DNA from: CAZVED01 sp964626205
Lineage (GTDB): Bacteria; Patescibacteriota; Patescibacteriia; SG8-24
Direction: 5' to 3'
Assembly (NCBI GenBank): GCA_964626205.1
Contig: CAZVED010000008.1
Coordinates: 1 to 34,518 of the forward strand
DNA: 34,518 bases
Shown piece by piece: positions 15,710 through 23,077 of this stretch (positions are counted from its first letter, which is position 1; each line of letters opens with the position of its first letter). Below the pieces are notes generated by a model. It saw only the letters and a program-made list of their open reading frames with translations, did not search any database and had not been told where the DNA came from. The position numbers and the translations under genes are program-made.

Positions 15710-16603
15710 TCATACCGTGAAAAGCTCCGCCGGAAAACCATCCGAGCGAGCGACGGTTCCATCAGCGAACATGATGAGGTATTCGAACGCGTACCGTGCT
15801 ACGAGCAACTCGGCAGGGACGAAAAAGAGGCACGTTGCCATGGCATCGGCAAGCATGGTCGTCTTCGCGATCGTCCACGTGGCGGCAATGTGCCGAGGTG
15901 AAGCGAGCGTGCGCGGGTCGATAAGGTGGTGATAGTCCGCCCACGCGCGGCGATTTCCGGACGAGCAGCAGATGCTGGCGTTCCCGAGGTCCGCCACACC
16001 GACGGCAAGTGACGCATCCGACGGGTGCTCAAGACCGACGCGTACAGAGATTCCTGTCGCGTCGCGGTGCAACATATCACCACCAGCATCGATGATGAAC
16101 GTGCGTAGTCCTGCGTTGCCGAGCAGCTCCGCGACGATGTCGATGAGATGTCCCTTCCCCGCGGCACCGACATCGATCGTCACCGGTTGGCGAACGACCA
16201 GCTCCGGATAGCGGTACTCCAACGCGTCGTCCCAGGCGGCAGGCTGTCGTACGTCGCCGGGGCGCAACGAATACGCGGCGTCATATCCGGCCTGCACCAG
16301 CACGTCGCCGATGAGCGGAGTGAAGGCGCCGTCGGTCAGCGTATAAAGGTCGTGGTACAGGTCAAACATCGGGCGCGCGTCGTCCGGAAGCACGTACGTT
16401 CCGGCTGTGCGCGACATTTCGGTAACGAGCGAATCTTCACGAAAACGCGAATACGCCCGGTCGAATGCGTCGATGCGCGCGAAAATGCGATCGCGCAAGA
16501 CATCCGCCTCATCGGCAGAAAGCGTATCGGCGATGTCGATGCGCCAGGACGTACCAATCGCATCAAACGCGAACGACGTCCCGATCGAGGAAGCTGCCTC
16601 CAT
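15710..16603 (-). CDS. apbE: ApbE-family FAD:protein FMN transferase
   Basis: ApbE moves FMN from FAD onto a Thr or Ser of target proteins through a phosphoester bond. The 297-residue protein has YSRF (51-54), DVGAAGKGHLID (144-155), IDAGGDM (171-177), HHLIDPRT (225-232) and ADAMATCLF (252-260, metal-binding), all in family order. No signal peptide or lipobox is present. The ATG at 16603 is followed directly by the domain, and an in-frame TGA lies a few codons upstream with no alternative start. Most ApbE proteins are exported, so a cytoplasmic form is notable. It lies between the FMN-binding gene (5-nt gap) and the NqrB-reductase fusion (12-nt gap), its likely clients. Confidence 0.95.
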   Translation of the reverse strand: MEAASSIGTSFAFDAIGTSWRIDIADTLSADEADVLRDRIFARIDAFDRAYSRFREDSLVTEMSRTAGTYVLPDDARPMFDLYHDLYTLTDGAFTPLIGDVLVQAGYDAAYSLRPGDVRQPAAWDDALEYRYPELVVRQPVTIDVGAAGKGHLIDIVAELLGNAGLRTFIIDAGGDMLHRDATGISVRVGLEHPSDASLAVGVADLGNASICCSSGNRRAWADYHHLIDPRTLASPRHIAATWTIAKTTMLADAMATCLFFVPAELLVARYAFEYLIMFADGTVARSDGFPAELFTV

Positions 16604-16608
16604 GCCGA

Positions 16609-17094
16609 TTACGACGCGATCTCAGCTTCGGCGCGGATCTTTTCCAACGCGTCATTGAACCCGACCGGTGTCAGCGAAGACGTCGATACTTTCGAGAGCG
16701 CGAGGCCTTCAAGAGGCTTGCCGACGACCATCGGGCGGAAGTTCTCAGAAAATACTTTCTGCATCATCTGGGAAATGGGAATCTCCGCATGTGCTTCAAA
16801 AGACGCATCCGTGATAATGCCGCCGACGAGCGTCAGCGTCACGCCGACGGATTCCGCTCCTCCCGGCGAAACGTAGGCGCCGGTCGCGGAATACGTCCCA
16901 TCCTTGTATCGCGCATCAGCGGCAGGCATCTCGGTGGACGGATCGGTCGCCGGAACGCCTTCGTCGCCCGTCATCGGAGCCTCCGCTGCGGGAGCCGTCC
17001 GATTTGCCACGACGTACCACCCTACGAGGGCGACCGCCGCGATGATGGCGATGATGCGTTTCCAAAGGTTCGAACCGTTGTTGGATGCCTCCAT
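16609..17094 (-). CDS. Membrane-anchored FMN-binding domain protein (RnfG/NqrC-like)
   Basis: A 161-residue protein: a transmembrane anchor at about 13-30, a Pro/Ala/Asp-rich linker to about 60, and an FMN-binding domain from YKDGTYSATG onward with VGVTLTLVGGIITDASFE. In RnfG/NqrC proteins ApbE attaches FMN to Thr in an SGAT-x-[ST] motif. Here the equivalent C-terminal segment reads STSSLTPVGFNDAL (137-150), so a Ser may replace the acceptor Thr, if the alignment is right. The domain is probably extracytoplasmic. It is the first gene of the operon, and its product is a likely electron carrier receiving electrons from the membrane fusion protein. Confidence 0.88.
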   Translation of the reverse strand: MEASNNGSNLWKRIIAIIAAVALVGWYVVANRTAPAAEAPMTGDEGVPATDPSTEMPAADARYKDGTYSATGAYVSPGGAESVGVTLTLVGGIITDASFEAHAEIPISQMMQKVFSENFRPMVVGKPLEGLALSKVSTSSLTPVGFNDALEKIRAEAEIAS

Positions 17095-17173
17095 AGAGTA
17101 GCCGATACTAACCGCACCGTGCTGCGGAGTTTATAATACTACGCAGTGTAGTGTCTGCTCTCAGACTTGTAAA

Positions 17174-17210
17174 GCACGACCGCCGCCCGGTGAGGGTGGC
17201 GGTCGTCTTT
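17174..17210. terminator. Hairpin downstream of cupredoxin gene
   Basis: A 9-bp stem ACGACCGCC / GGCGGTCGT (17176-17184 with 17198-17206) with short T/A tracts on each side. It lies just after the cupredoxin stop on the minus strand and probably ends the metal operon. Confidence 0.6.
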
Positions 17211-17221
17211 GGTCGATATCG

Positions 17222-17614
17222 CTATTCCGCGTCGACTTGGAACCAGTACATGCCCATGGCACAGCTCCCCCGGAGCGTCCCCTGCGCGAGGGTGCCGATA
17301 TCGATATCGGTCGTTCCAGATGGGGGTAATTCCCGCGAGATGCTAAGGCTCGGGATACTAAGGATGGACGAGCAGTCGAATGTGCCGCGCGTCTCAAATC
17401 GGAGCGTCGTCGGTACGCCGGCCTTGGCGATGCTGCGCGCCGGCTGGTACCCGCCCTTCGCGCGGATCGTGATGATCTGCCTGCCGCCATCCATGATGAC
17501 GTTGCTACCTGCCACATCATCACTGACGGCCGGAGACAAGCCGTTGACGAACAACATGCCGATGACGAATGCGAGGACGGCGGTAACGGAGAGCCCTACG
17601 ATGACGGATTTCAT
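17222..17614 (-). CDS. Membrane-anchored cupredoxin-like protein
   Basis: A 130-residue protein with an N-terminal transmembrane segment (about 3-25) and a cupredoxin-like beta domain. Possible copper ligands are C81 (GTFDCSS) and C118 with M120/M122 (GSCAMGMY), the last matching the C-terminal ligand loop of EfeO-type cupredoxins. A longer frame reaches 17674, but the ATG at 17614 begins directly with the signal anchor (MKSVIVGLSV), and 13 nt separate it from the upstream gene stop. As the last gene of a copper module it probably carries or buffers copper outside the membrane. Metal identity is inferred from family and neighbours. Confidence 0.87.
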   Translation of the reverse strand: MKSVIVGLSVTAVLAFVIGMLFVNGLSPAVSDDVAGSNVIMDGGRQIITIRAKGGYQPARSIAKAGVPTTLRFETRGTFDCSSILSIPSLSISRELPPSGTTDIDIGTLAQGTLRGSCAMGMYWFQVDAE

Positions 17615-17627
17615 AACATGCAAGCGA

Positions 17628-18647
17628 TCAGAGGATGAACAGCGGAGGAATGACACCCAACGCCGCGAATCCATTCATGAGATTAAAGAGCGCGAATAGG
17701 ATGACAACGAGGCCTGCCGACTTGAAGAAGATACCGCGATTGGCACTCTTCTCCATGCCCGACGAGCCGAAGCTGATGAGCGCCAGCACCGGGAACGTCC
17801 CAAGAGCGAACGCGAGCATCGTGAGCGCGCCCGTTAGAAACGTCCCGGTCGTAAGCGCATAGAGCTGCATCGACTGCGTGAAGCCGCACGGCAGAAAGAA
17901 CGTCGCAATACCGACGAGCGCGGGAGTAAGGACATGATTCGCCTTGGCGACTCCCTGCGCGTGCCGGGTGATAAAACGCGGCATGGACGGCAGGAACCGC
18001 TTCGTCCAATCGAAGACATCGAGCAGGTTGAGACCGAGGATCAGCATCACGATGCCGAGGATCAGACCAAGGACGAACGTCGCGGTGCCGTTCAAGCGGA
18101 ACGTCGAGCCGAGCACACCGATGACGCCGCCGAGGATGAAGAATGAGGCGATGCGACCGACATGGAACAGCAGCTGTGGCCGCACCGCGTCACCCCCCTT
18201 CACGAACGTCGCGGACATGGAGAGGAGGAGTCCGCCGACCACGGCCATGCATGTCGAGAGCGACGCGATGATACCGATGACGAACGCCGTTCCATACGAG
18301 ACGTCGCCCGTCGTAATGAGGTTCACAAGGCCCGCCTTCTGCAAGGCGATGAAGGCCACGACGAATGCCATAGCGATAGGGACGGCATACGAGAACTCCG
18401 TCCAATTCCGTTCGCGCGAATGTTTTTCGACCGAGAGTGCATAGCCGTGCTTCGCGAGAACAGACGTCAGCTCCGCAGCGACGGTCGCCGCATCTTTGTC
18501 ACCGAACTCGCCGGTGACGCTGATGGTGTTTGCCGCAAGATTCGTCTGCGCATCCTTGATGTATGGGAGGTCTTTCAACTCGCTCTCCGTCATAAGAACG
18601 CAGGCGTTGCAATGCAATCCTGTGGCATGGAAGGTATGAGTCGTCAT
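17628..18647 (-). CDS. HMA domain fused to TauE/SafE (UreH/DsbD-like) transporter
   Basis: A 339-residue protein. Residues 1-75 form a heavy-metal-associated domain with metal-binding C13 and C16 in GLHCNAC. Residues about 85-339 are a polytopic membrane domain with six or more helices; its signatures resemble the sulfite exporter TauE/SafE and DsbD_2-like families (ASLSTCMAVVGGLLL, FFLPCGFTQSMQLYAL). The ATG at 18647 is chosen over an upstream frame to 18728, which overlaps the end of copA. Only 4 nt separate it from the copA stop. Proteins of this kind accompany copper ATPases and cupredoxins and are thought to handle copper or thiols across the membrane; the transported species is not known. 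Confidence 0.9.
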   Translation of the reverse strand: MTTHTFHATGLHCNACVLMTESELKDLPYIKDAQTNLAANTISVTGEFGDKDAATVAAELTSVLAKHGYALSVEKHSRERNWTEFSYAVPIAMAFVVAFIALQKAGLVNLITTGDVSYGTAFVIGIIASLSTCMAVVGGLLLSMSATFVKGGDAVRPQLLFHVGRIASFFILGGVIGVLGSTFRLNGTATFVLGLILGIVMLILGLNLLDVFDWTKRFLPSMPRFITRHAQGVAKANHVLTPALVGIATFFLPCGFTQSMQLYALTTGTFLTGALTMLAFALGTFPVLALISFGSSGMEKSANRGIFFKSAGLVVILFALFNLMNGFAALGVIPPLFIL

Positions 18648-18651
18648 AGGT

Positions 18652-20946
18652 TCAGAGCTTCTTCGTTTTGAGACGGAGCGAGTTTCCAACCACGGAGACG
18701 CTTGAGAACGCCATTGCGAGCCCAGCAAACACCGGACTCAGGAGCCATCCCGTTACTGGGTAGAAGACACCGGCAGCGAGCGGGATCCCGACGATGTTGT
18801 AGACGAACGCCCAGAAGAGATTCTGCCGAATGCCGCGCATGGTCATGCGCGAGAGCCGTACCGACTTCACGAGCTTGGAGATGTCGCCGTGGAGCAGCGT
18901 GATGCCAGCGGACTCGATTGCTACGTCCGTCCCGGTCGCCATCGCGATGCCCACATCCGCCTGCGCGAGCGCCGGCGCGTCATTCACGCCATCGCCGGCC
19001 ATGACCACGACGTTTCCTTGCGCCTGCAGCTCTTTAATCTTCTTGAGTTTGTCCTCCGGCAAAGCCTCCGCGACAGTCTCGTCGATGCCGAGCTGCTTCG
19101 CGACGGCGTTGGCCGTGTTCTTATCGTCGCCCGTGAGCATCACGACAGCAATGCCGAGCTTATGGAGGTCCGCCACCGCCTGCACGGCTTCCGGCTTGAT
19201 GGCATCGGCAATCATGACGATGCCGATGACGGCATCCTTAGTTGCGAGCATGACCGGCGTCTTCCCTTCAGACGTTTCTTGCACGAGCGCACTCTTGTCG
19301 AAAGCCAGTCCGAGCGACTCGATGAGCCGGACATTTCCGGCGTGGTACTCCGTTCCGTCGACGCTGCCTTTCACCCCATGACCTTTGAGCGCCTCGAATC
19401 CATCGACGGATGCTGCAACAACACCTTCCTTCTCCGCATATGCGAGGACAGCCTGCGCGATAGGGTGCTCAGAACGCTTCTCGAGCGCAGCGAGGACGGC
19501 GATGACCTCACGTTCGTCCATGCCGGACAGCGCGCGCACCGAAACGACCTCCGGCTTTCCCTTGGTGAGCGTACCCGTCTTGTCGACGACGATAGTGTCA
19601 GCCTTGCCCAACATCTCCAACGTCGCGGCATCCTTCACGAGAATGCCCGCCTTTGCACCCTTACCAACACCGACAATGATCGCTGTCGGTGTTGCCAAGC
19701 CGAGCGCACACGGACACGCGATGACGAGCACGCCAACGAAGCAGACGAGTCCGCCGGAGAGCGCCTGTGCGAAGCCGAGCGCCGGCGTTCCAATGACGAT
19801 CCATGCGGCGAGCGAGAGGAACGCGATCACGAGCACGACCGGCACGAATACCGACGAGATACGATCTGCCAATGCCTGAATGGGCGCACGGCTTCCCTGT
19901 GCATCCTCCACCATCTTGATAATGCGCGCGAGCATCGTATCCGCGCCGACCTTGGTCGCCGTGAACGTGAATGCGCCGCTCGTGTTCATCGTCCCGGAAA
20001 CGACCGTATCACCGACGGACTTCGCGACCGGCATAGGCTCTCCCGTAACGACCGATTCATCGACATATGATGAACCTTCGGCGACGACACCGTCAACGGG
20101 AATCCGGCCGGCCGGCTTCACGACAACGACGTCACCGAGAGCAACCTCCGTTATCGGCACCTCTACCTCCTTACCACCACGAATGACAAGCGCCGTCTTT
20201 GCCTGCAAGCCAATGAGCTTCTCGATGGCGTCTCCGGTACGCAGCTTGGAGCGCGCTTCCAGATATTTCCCAAGCGTGATGAACGCGATGACGACGATGG
20301 TCACGTCGTAGTACGTATGACCGACATCTACGTACGGTGCCAATACCTCCTCGAATGCTGAGATAACGAAGCTGTAGAGGAACGCTGCCGACGTACCGAT
20401 GCCGATGAGCGTATCCATGTTCGCCACGCGGTACCGAGCGAACCGAGCGACGCCGAGCAAGTACGGCTTCCCCACGACGAACAGCATGTACGTCGCCATG
20501 ACCGGCAACAAGTGGTGGAAGAATCCGTCCCACACGGGCGGAACCATGGGTGCCATTTCAGCATCCGCGAGCAGCTCCCACGCCATCACGACAACGCTGA
20601 ATACTGCGAGCGGTATGGCTGCAAGAACCTTGCTGCGCATGTCTGCGATTTCCGCGAGCTTCTCCTTCTTCGACTGGCCAATGCCCGTATGCGCCGCGTG
20701 CTCGTCGGGCGTCATACCCATGCTCTCTGCTGTTTCCATGATGAGCGTGTAGCCGAGCGGCTCAATCTTCTTGGAGAGCTGTTCCGCGCTCGTCTTCGTC
20801 GCGTCGAACGCGATCTTCGCCGCTTCCGTGCCGTAGCTCACCTCCGCCGAAACGACGCCATCGGATTTCTTCAGCGTCTTCTCGATGATGCCCGCGCACG
20901 AGGCGCAATGCATGCCTTTGATCTTGTAGGTTGTTGGTTTGTTCAT
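18652..20946 (-). CDS. copA: Copper-translocating P1B-type ATPase
   Basis: A 764-residue Cu(I)-exporting ATPase. An N-terminal HMA domain has GMHCASC (C14, C17). The transmembrane metal site is CPC at 411-413; later helices carry YN (716-717) and MAFSS (745-749), the P1B-1 signature for Cu(I). Catalytic elements are TGEP (301-304), phosphorylated D455 in DKTGTLTKG, SEHP (492-495, nucleotide-binding HP), and GDGVNDAP (651-658). All eight expected transmembrane helices appear to be present. The ATG at 20946 has no strong Shine-Dalgarno. A U-tailed hairpin lies 23 nt upstream, between it and the preceding small gene, and may limit its expression. The gene is first of the tight trio copA, HMA-TauE, cupredoxin. 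Confidence 0.96.
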   Translation of the reverse strand: MNKPTTYKIKGMHCASCAGIIEKTLKKSDGVVSAEVSYGTEAAKIAFDATKTSAEQLSKKIEPLGYTLIMETAESMGMTPDEHAAHTGIGQSKKEKLAEIADMRSKVLAAIPLAVFSVVVMAWELLADAEMAPMVPPVWDGFFHHLLPVMATYMLFVVGKPYLLGVARFARYRVANMDTLIGIGTSAAFLYSFVISAFEEVLAPYVDVGHTYYDVTIVVIAFITLGKYLEARSKLRTGDAIEKLIGLQAKTALVIRGGKEVEVPITEVALGDVVVVKPAGRIPVDGVVAEGSSYVDESVVTGEPMPVAKSVGDTVVSGTMNTSGAFTFTATKVGADTMLARIIKMVEDAQGSRAPIQALADRISSVFVPVVLVIAFLSLAAWIVIGTPALGFAQALSGGLVCFVGVLVIACPCALGLATPTAIIVGVGKGAKAGILVKDAATLEMLGKADTIVVDKTGTLTKGKPEVVSVRALSGMDEREVIAVLAALEKRSEHPIAQAVLAYAEKEGVVAASVDGFEALKGHGVKGSVDGTEYHAGNVRLIESLGLAFDKSALVQETSEGKTPVMLATKDAVIGIVMIADAIKPEAVQAVADLHKLGIAVVMLTGDDKNTANAVAKQLGIDETVAEALPEDKLKKIKELQAQGNVVVMAGDGVNDAPALAQADVGIAMATGTDVAIESAGITLLHGDISKLVKSVRLSRMTMRGIRQNLFWAFVYNIVGIPLAAGVFYPVTGWLLSPVFAGLAMAFSSVSVVGNSLRLKTKKL

Positions 20947-20963
20947 ATGACGATGCGTGAATC

Positions 20964-21010
20964 AAAAAAACCGAACAGATGCCGCAACCATGCCGACATC
21001 GCGTTCGGTT
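20964..21010 (-). terminator. Intra-operon hairpin with U-run before copA
   Basis: On the minus strand, an 8-bp stem AACCGAAC / GTTCGGTT (21010-21003 with 20976-20969) extended by GATG/CATC is followed by seven Ts. It looks like an intrinsic terminator placed right after the 116-residue gene and 17 nt before the copA start. No separate promoter fits between it and copA, so partial read-through or regulated attenuation is likely. Confidence 0.75.
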
Positions 21011-21360
21011 CAATTCCGCAAGATGATCGTGGAAAGCTCCTGTCGCACCAACGTCTTTCCTATACCTTCGCGCCAACGGTGCGCGGAAAAACGTACCACG
21101 CCGACGTTCGGCGTCGTCGCGACGAACGTCATGATGAACGCAACGAAGGAGAAGGCGGTGACAAAAAGCGGTGAGAAAGCGCCAGTAAACGGAGCGACCG
21201 CGGAAAGGCAACGATCCAAGCAGTCCAGTCCCATGGCGACCGGACCATGATGTGCGGCATCCGTCATGACACCTTGTGCGGCGAAGATCGCCATGCCCGC
21301 GTAGGTCATGACGAAGAGGAGAAAAACGATGCTCATGAAGGAAATGAGGGCGCGTCGCAT
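21010..21360 (-). CDS. Small His/Cys-rich membrane protein of the copper module
   Basis: A 116-residue protein with two hydrophobic segments (about 5-28 and 62-82). The loop between them is rich in potential metal ligands: M32, H37, H38, M43, C47 and C51 (AAHHGPVAMGLDCLDRC). I do not recognise a named family. It heads the copper module, has its own promoter, and its short loop chemistry suits metal sensing or binding outside the membrane; that is inference. The ATG at 21360 is 6 nt from the -10, so a leaderless mRNA is predicted. A longer frame to 21507 would run through the promoter and tRNA-Ser. Confidence 0.75.
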   Translation of the reverse strand: MRRALISFMSIVFLLFVMTYAGMAIFAAQGVMTDAAHHGPVAMGLDCLDRCLSAVAPFTGAFSPLFVTAFSFVAFIMTFVATTPNVGVVRFSAHRWREGIGKTLVRQELSTIILRN

Positions 21361-21366
21361 GTGTCG

Positions 21367-21395
21367 AGTATAGCGATGCCGGTAGGGATGCGCAA
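21367..21395 (-). promoter_or_regulatory. Promoter of the copper module (leaderless)
   Basis: On the minus strand, TTGCGC (21395-21390), a 17-bp spacer, TATACT (21372-21367), then 6 nt to the ATG. Transcription should start at the start codon. No CueR-like 19-bp spacing is seen. Confidence 0.75.
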
Positions 21396-21409
21396 GATGG
21401 GGCGAAAAA

Positions 21410-21439
21410 GCAAAAACCGACCTTTCAGTCGGTTTTTGC
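21410..21439 (-). terminator. Terminator of tRNA-Ser
   Basis: A perfect 12-bp stem (21410-21421 with 21428-21439) containing CCGAC/GTCGG flanked by A5/T5. It begins immediately after the tRNA CCA end. Confidence 0.9.
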
Positions 21440-21529
21440 TGGCGGAGAGGGTGAGATTCGAACTCACGGTACCCGTTAAGGCACACCTGATTTCGAGTCA
21501 GGCGCATTCGACCACTCTGCCACCTCTCC
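21440..21529 (-). tRNA. tRNA-Ser (anticodon CGA)
   Basis: A 90-nt class II tRNA including encoded CCA. The acceptor stem GGAGAGG / CCTCTCC is perfect. The anticodon stem CCTGA/TCAGG encloses CTCGAAA, giving anticodon CGA for UCG codons. The T arm has GAGTTCGAATCTC and the variable arm is long. An intrinsic terminator follows. Confidence 0.96.
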
Positions 21530-21590
21530 GTGAACGGTCGTTGCCGGAAAAAAGTACCACGCCGTCCGGTTCACGTAAAGGCTCGCCGTC

Positions 21591-21599
21591 TGCTATGCT
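21591..21599 (+). promoter_or_regulatory. Extended -10 promoter of first solute-binding protein
   Basis: TGC-TATGCT lies 25 nt upstream of the ATG at 21625 and fits the extended -10 form seen at other genes in the window. Confidence 0.55.
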
Positions 21600-21624
21600 T
21601 ACCGCCGGATTGACCTCCCTATCT

Positions 21625-23001
21625 ATGCATCACCGCCACATCACGCTCCCCACCTTGTTTGCCGCGCTGCTCTTCATGGGTGCTGGCTGCTTCGGTCCTG
21701 CCGCACCAACCCTTCGTGACGTCTCTCTCACGTACTGGAGCACCGACGCAGACGCCACTGCCATGGCCGAGACCATCGCGGAGTATCGCAAGATCCGCCC
21801 GAACGTGGACATCACGCTCACCGTGCTGCGTCGCGACGACTACGAGCATCAGCTCCTCGAGGCGCTTGCCGAGAACCGTGGCCCGGACCTTCTCACGATT
21901 CCCAACACCTGGATGCGCGGCTGGCAGACAAAGCTCCTCCCCATGCCCGCGTCCATCTCGCTGCCGACGCGCGTCGTGAACGACCAGCAACAGATCGTCA
22001 CCGTAAATCGGCAGACCACGCTCCCAAGCAAAGGCGCTGTCATCCGCGATTACGTAGAAACCGTACCGAAAGACGTCTATCACTTCGTCACCACGGACAA
22101 GACGACGACCGAGCACCTCTACGGTCTCCCGCTTTCGCTCGACACGCCAGCGCTCTTCTATAACGCATCTCTTCTTCGCAGCGCCAACATCACGGAGCCG
22201 CCAAAAACGTGGCGCGAGCTGCAAGAACAGTCCATGCGACTCACGAGCAAAACTGCTGAAGGAGCGCTAAACCAGTCCGGTACTGCGCTCGGTCTCGCCG
22301 CGAACGTGCTCCACTACACCGACATTCTCGCCTCTCTCATGATGCAGAATGGCGCACAGATGACGAACGAAGCGACAGGGCGCGCATCGTTCCATGCGAC
22401 CACGGCAGCGACGGAACGGAACGCTTACCCGCCGGGCATCGAAGCGCTTATCTTCTACCAAAGTTTCGCGGAGCCACTCGCCGCAAACTACTCATGGGAC
22501 GCCGCACAGCCGGTATCGCTCGACGCCTTCGTCACCGGAAAGACCGCTTTCTTCATCGGTTTCCCGCGTGACGTTGCCGCCATCCGCGAGCGCGCACCTG
22601 GCTTAGACTTCAAGGTCGCACCGCTCCCGCTCATCGATGAGGCCCGCAAAATCACGGTCGCGCACTACCCGGTAGAGGCCGTCTCCGCCAAGACTACGCA
22701 CCCGAACGAAGCGTGGGACTTCCTCCTCTTCATGACTCAGCCAGAGCAAGCGTCGCGCTACCTCACTGCTGCCAAGCGCCCGACGGCGCTCCGTGCGCTC
22801 ATCACCGAGCAGCTCAGCAACGAGGATATTGCGCCGTTCGCCGGACAGGTCCTCACCGCCCGCTCCTGGTACCGCGGTCGCGACTACCCGACGGTAGAGA
22901 ACATCTTCGCTTCGATGATCCTACGTAAGCCGACGGAACGACAACCGACATACGTGCCAATCCTCACCGAAGCTGCCGCAGCCGTGGACCGTACGCGCTG
23001 A
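21625..23001 (+). CDS. Extracellular solute-binding lipoprotein (family 1), paralogue A
   Basis: A 458-residue exported lipoprotein: hydrophobic signal followed by a lipobox ending at C22 (MGAGC). The mature part has the family 1 periplasmic-binding fold pattern: SLTYWSTD, YRKIRPNVDITLTVL, GPDLLTIPNTWM, LYGLPLSLDTPALFYN and EAWDFLLFMTQPEQASRYL. These proteins capture sugars or other solutes for ABC importers. No permease or ATPase gene is nearby. The ATG at 21625 is chosen because the frame upstream, open to 21247, passes through tRNA-Ser and the promoter. It is clearly paralogous to the protein at 24004. A terminator follows, so it is monocistronic. Confidence 0.9.
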   Translation: MHHRHITLPTLFAALLFMGAGCFGPAAPTLRDVSLTYWSTDADATAMAETIAEYRKIRPNVDITLTVLRRDDYEHQLLEALAENRGPDLLTIPNTWMRGWQTKLLPMPASISLPTRVVNDQQQIVTVNRQTTLPSKGAVIRDYVETVPKDVYHFVTTDKTTTEHLYGLPLSLDTPALFYNASLLRSANITEPPKTWRELQEQSMRLTSKTAEGALNQSGTALGLAANVLHYTDILASLMMQNGAQMTNEATGRASFHATTAATERNAYPPGIEALIFYQSFAEPLAANYSWDAAQPVSLDAFVTGKTAFFIGFPRDVAAIRERAPGLDFKVAPLPLIDEARKITVAHYPVEAVSAKTTHPNEAWDFLLFMTQPEQASRYLTAAKRPTALRALITEQLSNEDIAPFAGQVLTARSWYRGRDYPTVENIFASMILRKPTERQPTYVPILTEAAAAVDRTR

Positions 23002-23006
23002 CACCG

Positions 23007-23033
23007 AAAGAGCCTCCTCGCCGGAGGCTCTTT
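23007..23033 (+). terminator. Terminator after first solute-binding protein
   Basis: A perfect 11-bp stem AAAGAGCCTCC / GGAGGCTCTTT (23007-23017 with 23023-23033) with a TCGCC loop. Confidence 0.88.
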
Positions 23034-23063
23034 GATTTCCTTTTAAGAAGCGGGTTTTTACCG

Positions 23064-23069
23064 TATACT
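23064..23069 (+). promoter_or_regulatory. -10 of galU, leaderless arrangement
   Basis: TATACT lies 8 nt before the galU ATG at 23078; no Shine-Dalgarno sequence is visible. The -35 position holds a weak T-rich hexamer. Confidence 0.6.
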
Positions 23070-23077
23070 TGCCGGGT

